This document shows positions 59,500 through 64,000 of a DNA stretch of 64,000 nt, piece after piece. The notes beneath the pieces were generated by a model, which was not told the origin of the DNA, made no database searches, and worked only from the letters and a program-made list of their open reading frames with translations. The stretch comes from Talpa occidentalis. Taxonomy: Eukaryota; Chordata; Mammalia; Eulipotyphla; Talpidae. The DNA lies in the NCBI RefSeq assembly GCF_014898055.3, contig NW_023602073.1, positions 85,974,678-86,038,677 on the forward strand. The letters run 5' to 3'. The position numbers were made by a program, and so were the translations under genes. Positions within the stretch are counted from its first letter, which is position 1. Every line of letters starts with the position of its first letter.

Positions 59500-60235
59500 T
59501 TTGTTCATTTTTTTTTTATATATACCACATTTGAGTGAAATCACGCCATGTTTCTCTTTCTCCATATGACTTACTTCACTAAGTATAATACCTCCTAGAT
59601 CCATCCATATTGCCAATGGCGGGATTTCATATTTTTAATAACTGAGTAACATTCCATTGTGTATGTACACCACAGCTTCATCTGTCATTAGTCACTTAGG
59701 TTGTTTCCAGTTCTTGGATATTATAAATATTGCTACAATAAACATGAGAATGCATATATCTCTTCAAATTAGTGTTTTTGTATATTTTGATAAATTCCCA
59801 GAGGTGGGATAACTGAATTGTATGGCATTTCTATTTTTAATTTTTTGAGTAATCGCCATACTGCTTTTTATATGGTTGTACCAATGTACATTTCCACCAA
59901 CAGTATATAAATGTTCCCTTTTCTTCACATCCTCTCCAATACTTGCTTTTTTTTTCTTTTGGATGATAACCATTCTCACAACTGTGAGGTTATATCTCAA
60001 TATCATTTTGATTTGCATTTCTGTAATAATAAGAGATAGTGAACATCTTTTCATGTGCTTACTGGTCATCTCTATGTCTTCTTTAGAGAAATATCTATTC
60101 GGATTATCTGGGCTTTTTTTTCATAATTGTTGAGTTTTATAGGTTCTTTGTGTATTTGTATATTAATCCCTTGACAGATGTATGTTGTGCAAATATCTTT
60201 TCCCATTCTGTAGGAATCTTTCTGTTTTGATGCAA
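59500..60235 (-). mobile_element. Old L1 fragment, ORF2 C-terminal region
   Basis: The minus strand still encodes recognisable ORF2 text in a 101-codon frame (60069 to 59764): [19 protein letters not shown], then [12 protein letters not shown]. The C-terminal continuation is decayed (aaacattccattgtgtatgt in plus-strand reading). It preserves the junction segment missing from the young L1 at 63.6 kb and so serves as an internal comparison. Confidence 0.8.
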
Positions 60236-60529
60236 GTTAGATTCTTTACGTTTTTAGTTTGTTTGTGTATGAGGACTCAATTCTAAACGTAAGAGGAAAA
60301 AAGCAAAAAGAAATACTAATCTAAAAGTGATCTTTTCATTCAATGTACTGATATCTCAAAAGATAATGGGATTTGGGGAGAAGCTTAATTTTCAGACTGT
60401 TAATCTATTTCAGGAAAACCTTGATAGATTTGAAGTTTAGTAACTGTGCATGAAAAATGATTTCAAAATAGTCTTTAGTAGGGGCTACTTTTTTTTTTTC
60501 TCCATGAGAATGTAAACTTTATCAGAATG

Positions 60530-60600
60530 TTAATTTACTCATTCATCAATGAATATATTGAGTGTCTCTTATGGACCAAGCACCCTGATTAGCCAGAATT
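60530..60600 (-). repeat. L2 3' end fragment
   Basis: ttactcattcatcaatgaat, attgagtgtctcttatggac, caagcaccctgattag: the reverse-complement L2 terminus. Confidence 0.5.
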
Positions 60601-60679
60601 GAACTCATTACTTTAAATACAATCTATATTATGAAAACTCTAATACTTATATCTCCAACCAAGATCTCTTTCCCAAACT

Positions 60680-61465
60680 GCAGACTATATCTACTAGCCC
60701 ATTTGAAATATCTAATCAGAATCTCAACTAACATATCCAAAAGCTAATCTATCCCCAAGTGGTCCTCCCACACATTTCCCATCTCAGTGAATGACATATC
60801 CATCTTTCCAGTTGCTTGGGCCCAAAACAAGTCATTTTCAGTTCTCTCTCTTTTTTTTTCTTCCTCAAAATCCTCATGGAAATTGTCTTTGAATTCTGTC
60901 AACTGGTCCTATAGAATATATCCATAATCCTAATATTTTGCACCACCATCTCTTTTTTAGTTTTCTCTAAATATACCCACTTGCTTATTCATGGTTTATT
61001 CTCACTATAGTAAGCAAAAGGATCTTTTAGATGATCAGATGATTCCACCTTTTAACTTAAAATCCTTTGGCAACCTCTTTTTATATTCACTCATAGTGAC
61101 CAACAGTGCCCACAGTCTGCCCTGATCCATGTCATTCTATGCCTCATTTCCCAAAATTCTGTCCTTCAGTCATTTATTCCAGCACACGGTGGACTACTCT
61201 GTTCCTGATTCATCAAGGATGCTTTTCTCACAGGACCTAATATACTTGCTATTATATCTATACAGAATGCTTTTCATCCTTACCCCCTCTGGACTTGTAT
61301 TTTATTTTACTTGTCTATTTTGTTTAATTCTGATTTCTTGCCATTACAATATAATCTCTATGCAGATTGGGATTTTGTTGATTTTGTTGACTGTTGGTTC
61401 TCTTACACCAGGAGTAATGTGAGCTACAGGGCAAGCACTCTATAAATGAATATGAATTAGTAAAC
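60680..61465 (+). repeat. Long L2-type LINE fragment
   Basis: About 780 bases in plus orientation: cagtgaatgacatatccatc, ttccagttgcttgggcccaa, aaaatcctttggcaacctct, gtgcccacagtctgccctga, cctcatttcccaaaattctg, gggcaagcactctataaatg. The 97-codon frame at 61129-61422 is a remnant or chance frame. I use L2 as the best label and cannot exclude another old LINE. Confidence 0.5.
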
Positions 61466-61469
61466 ACCT

Positions 61470-62165
61470 CTTTCCTTTTTCTAATCTGTTCTTTTTGCTT
61501 TTAAATGTAGTTAATTCTGTATTTCTTTAGAAATGTGTCTTATTTTCTAATACATGAAATGTAAATTACTAACCAGCTCTTTCAACACCACCTTTGGGTG
61601 AAGCTTTGTGAGGTTTCCTTGTCCTCTAGTTATCATTACTAGAGTCTATCTGTTCCTTGTACTTCTTTTATTCTCTTTGTATTATTAGGGCTTTGTTAAT
61701 ATGTTTTAACAACACATAGAGTTTGTTATATTTTTCTTCTCTTCCCACATCTGTCATTCTTCTATGTATTCTTAGACATATACCAAGTCATTCATACTAC
61801 ATCTTGGTCAGTCCAGTAAAAATAAGCAGGACCTATTTTAGACAGTTTCCTCAGACTATATTTCCCACTTACATATTCTCTTAATTCCTAGGATTTGGGG
61901 ATTTCTGGCATGCTTCTTGGGTTTTGAGATCTTCTTCCCTTTATTTTACTACCATTTCTGCCTGCTTTCCTGATATTGAACTTTATCACAGTTTCCAATT
62001 CTTGATCATTTGTTTTTGGAGTCTACCATTATTTCAGGCAAGATGTTTTCTTGTTTTTATATAATCATGTCCCTTCCCTGATATTCCAAGAATGAGCAGT
62101 GATGACAGCCTCTGGACATAGTCTTGAATAGAAGCAAATATGATTATTCCAGAAACAGTTCTCAT
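61470..62165. other. No feature recognised
   Basis: AT-rich DNA with no supportable gene or repeat. Confidence 0.4.
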
Positions 62166-62181
62166 TAAAGGTAGGATTGAG

Positions 62182-62446
62182 GCCTCTCCAGTGGTGCAGC
62201 AGGTTGAACGCATGCTGTGAAGCTATCTGCAGCCTCTGTGGTATGGGTTGGATTCCTGGCTGTCAGGGAGATACCCACATGGTGCGGCAGACCTCTCCTG
62301 TCTCGCCCATTGCTCCCCTCAGCAGTGCTTTCGGTCCGTCTGCCTGTTCTGCTCCCCAATGTCTCTGATGAATCCTCTCACCTTCCTGTGCCTCTGCCCG
62401 TACCCCAGCTATTGTATAAATAAAAAGTAAATCTTTAAAAATATAG
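62182..62446 (+). mobile_element. tRNA-derived SINE (Rhin-1-like), third subgroup
   Basis: Plus-strand copy starting near gaggcctctccagtggtgca, centre ctcccctcagcagtgctttc, tail ataaataaaaagtaaatctt. Imperfect duplication: gtaggattgag (62171-62181) and atagtattgag (62447-62457). Several overlapping 60-70 codon frames on both strands are by-products. Confidence 0.85.
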
Positions 62447-62459
62447 ATAGTATTGAGTA

Positions 62460-62955
62460 TTTGTGTATTCACTGCCATTGTGAATAAGCTTTATTTCATT
62501 ATGTCTATGGGTAATACAGGAGATAGTATGTTTTGTACTTTAGGAGAAATTTGTAAATTTTATTGACATCTGGGAAACTTTTAAAATTCTTAATTATAAA
62601 AATATTTAAAGCTAATTTTCAGAATTATTACCATATGCAATAATTTTTTTTCTGTGTACATTTGTGTACATCCTTTACAATGACTATTTAAGAGCTATAG
62701 AAGAGCTTCTTTATAACAAAGAATTCTGTATAGCAAAAATAATATAGAATAATAAATAATTATCAAAGTTGCATAAAAACAAGAATCATGATTTAATGAG
62801 ATATATTCCAATATTTGTTGTATGTGTTCTGCATATATATTCGTCAGTCTAATTTATAGGATATACAATATCACCCATATTATTTCATTATTTTCTCAAG
62901 CACCACATACTATTCCCGTACATAATGCATATTTTAAATCAGAAATAAACAAATT
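62460..62955. other. No feature recognised
   Basis: Very AT-rich DNA between the SINE and the L1 at the right edge. Confidence 0.4.
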
Positions 62956-62961
62956 TAAAAT

Positions 62962-64000
62962 GCTTTCTTTTTTTATTTATATTCCCCATACAATTGCAAC
63001 CCTCTTATTTTGACTCCATTCCCTCCTTTCCCTGTCCTCCCCCCCATGGTGTGTCTCTGGTTCATAGTTGCTTGTTGATTTTGATTTTTTCTTTCTTATA
63101 TTCTTATTCTTTTTCCTGGTCCTTTATTTAGGTTTTCTAGATTCCTGCTATGAGTGAGACCATACGGTATTTTTCTTTTTCTTTCTGGCTTATTTTGCTG
63201 AGCATGATCCCTTCCATCTCCATTCATGTTTCTGCAAATTGCATGTGTTTATCTTTTTTGATTGCTGAGTAATATTCCATTGTGTATATGTACCACATCT
63301 TCTTGATCCAGTCTTCTATTTTTGGGCATTTGGGTTGTTTCCAAAGCTTAGCTATTGTAAATAGTGCTGCTATAAACATAGGAGTGCAGGTGCCCTTTTG
63401 AATTAATGTTTCTGTGTCCTTTGGGTAAATATCTAGGAGTGGAATTGCTGGATCATATGGAAGCTCTATCTTTAGTAGGTTGAGGAATCTCCACACAGCT
63501 TTCCATAGTGGTTGGACCAGTTTGCACTCCCACCAGCAGTGCAGGAGAGTTCCTTTTTCTCCACATCCTAGCCAACATTTGTTGCTAGTTTTTTTAATAT
63601 GTGCCTTTCTCACTGGTGGAAGATGGTATCTCATTGTAGTTTTGAGTTGGTTTTTGTGCATTGTGTGGGGTAGTAGTCTAGTTTCATTCTTTTGCATGTA
63701 GTGACCCAGTTTTCCCAGCACCATTTATTGAACAAACTTTCTTTGCTCCAGTGCATATTCTTTGCTCCTTTGTCAAAGATTAGTTGACAATAAATCTGTG
63801 GGTTTATTTCTGGTTTTCTATTCAGTTCCATTGGTCTGTGTGTCTGTTCTTGTTCGAAATCCATGCAGTTTTGATGATTATGGCTTTGTAGTATAGTTTG
63901 AAATCTGGGAGAGTGATGCCTCCATTCTCTTGTTTTTTTTTTCAAGAGAATTTTGGCTATTCGGGGTTTTTGGTGGCTCCATATGAATTTCATCAATATT
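62962..64000 (-). mobile_element. Young L1, 3' part, running off the window
   Basis: Minus-strand L1 whose 3' end lies near 62962. The plus-strand reading starts atattccccatacaattgca, then the C-rich polypyrimidine run at about 63028-63046 and ctctggttcatagttgcttg. ORF2 C-terminal coding follows. The element continues beyond 64000, so its length, 5' end and right target duplication are unknown. The absence of a clear T run at the left edge suggests a short tail. Confidence 0.93.
63224..63996 (-). pseudogene. L1 ORF2 C-terminal part, broken
   Basis: Two overlapping minus-strand frames together give the C-terminal part of the L1 reverse transcriptase/endonuclease protein. The upstream frame (63996-63631) has [19 protein letters not shown] and ends at CTKTNSK. 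The downstream frame (63724-63224) carries the Cys-rich [15 protein letters not shown], then [16 protein letters not shown] and MWYIYTMEYYSAIKK. The segment normally between them (about 140 residues by memory) is absent, and the frames change at about 63640-63645. The downstream frame stops at 63224-63226 where a Trp codon is usual. The element cannot make intact ORF2. Confidence 0.88.

Overview
The window looks like ordinary non-coding DNA from a mammalian nuclear genome, either intergenic or deep intronic. It is strongly AT-rich and CpG-poor. I recognise no protein-coding exon, CpG island, tRNA or rRNA gene. The longest open frames are L1 ORF2 remnants or lie inside long terminal repeats (LTRs).

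The best clue to the organism is a tRNA-derived SINE, with A and B box promoters, present as ten near-complete or truncated copies plus one short 3' fragment. From memory it matches the Rhin-1 type SINE of horseshoe and leaf-nosed bats (Rhinolophidae, Hipposideridae). It is not a Can-SINE, ERE, CHR or Ves element. MIR, L2, MLT1-type and hAT fossils, all mammal-wide, form the older background. A rhinolophoid bat is therefore an inference, not a database result.

Layout. 0-19 kb: mostly featureless AT-rich DNA with an old LTR (2.8-3.6 kb), a CA/TG microsatellite (6.7 kb), SINEs at 12.6 and 17.8 kb, an MLT1-like LTR (14.2-14.7 kb), an L1 3' scrap (15.0-15.3 kb) and a hAT fossil (15.6 kb). 19.4-26.6 kb: the densest region. 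It holds three young solo LTRs of one family, each with a perfect 5-bp target duplication. Two sit inside one older LTR and the third interrupts an old L1, which also carries a SINE. 26.6-42 kb: unique DNA with MIR and L2 fossils and two pairs of low-copy direct repeats (32.6/34.0 kb and 40.4/41.6 kb). 42-49 kb: a 230-bp L1 tail with an 18-bp target duplication, a possible 3'-end or retrocopy remnant on the minus strand, three SINEs and another hAT fossil. 49-64 kb: L2 and old L1 fragments, an old LTR (55 kb), four more SINE insertions, and a young L1 running off the right edge whose ORF2 is broken by an internal deletion and a nonsense codon.

No genes work together here; the biology is a history of insertions. 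The most informative observations are the nested LTR cluster, the pair of SINEs 46 kb apart sharing a private 3' tail, the L1 ORF2 deletion with a short microhomology, and the two unexplained direct-repeat pairs.
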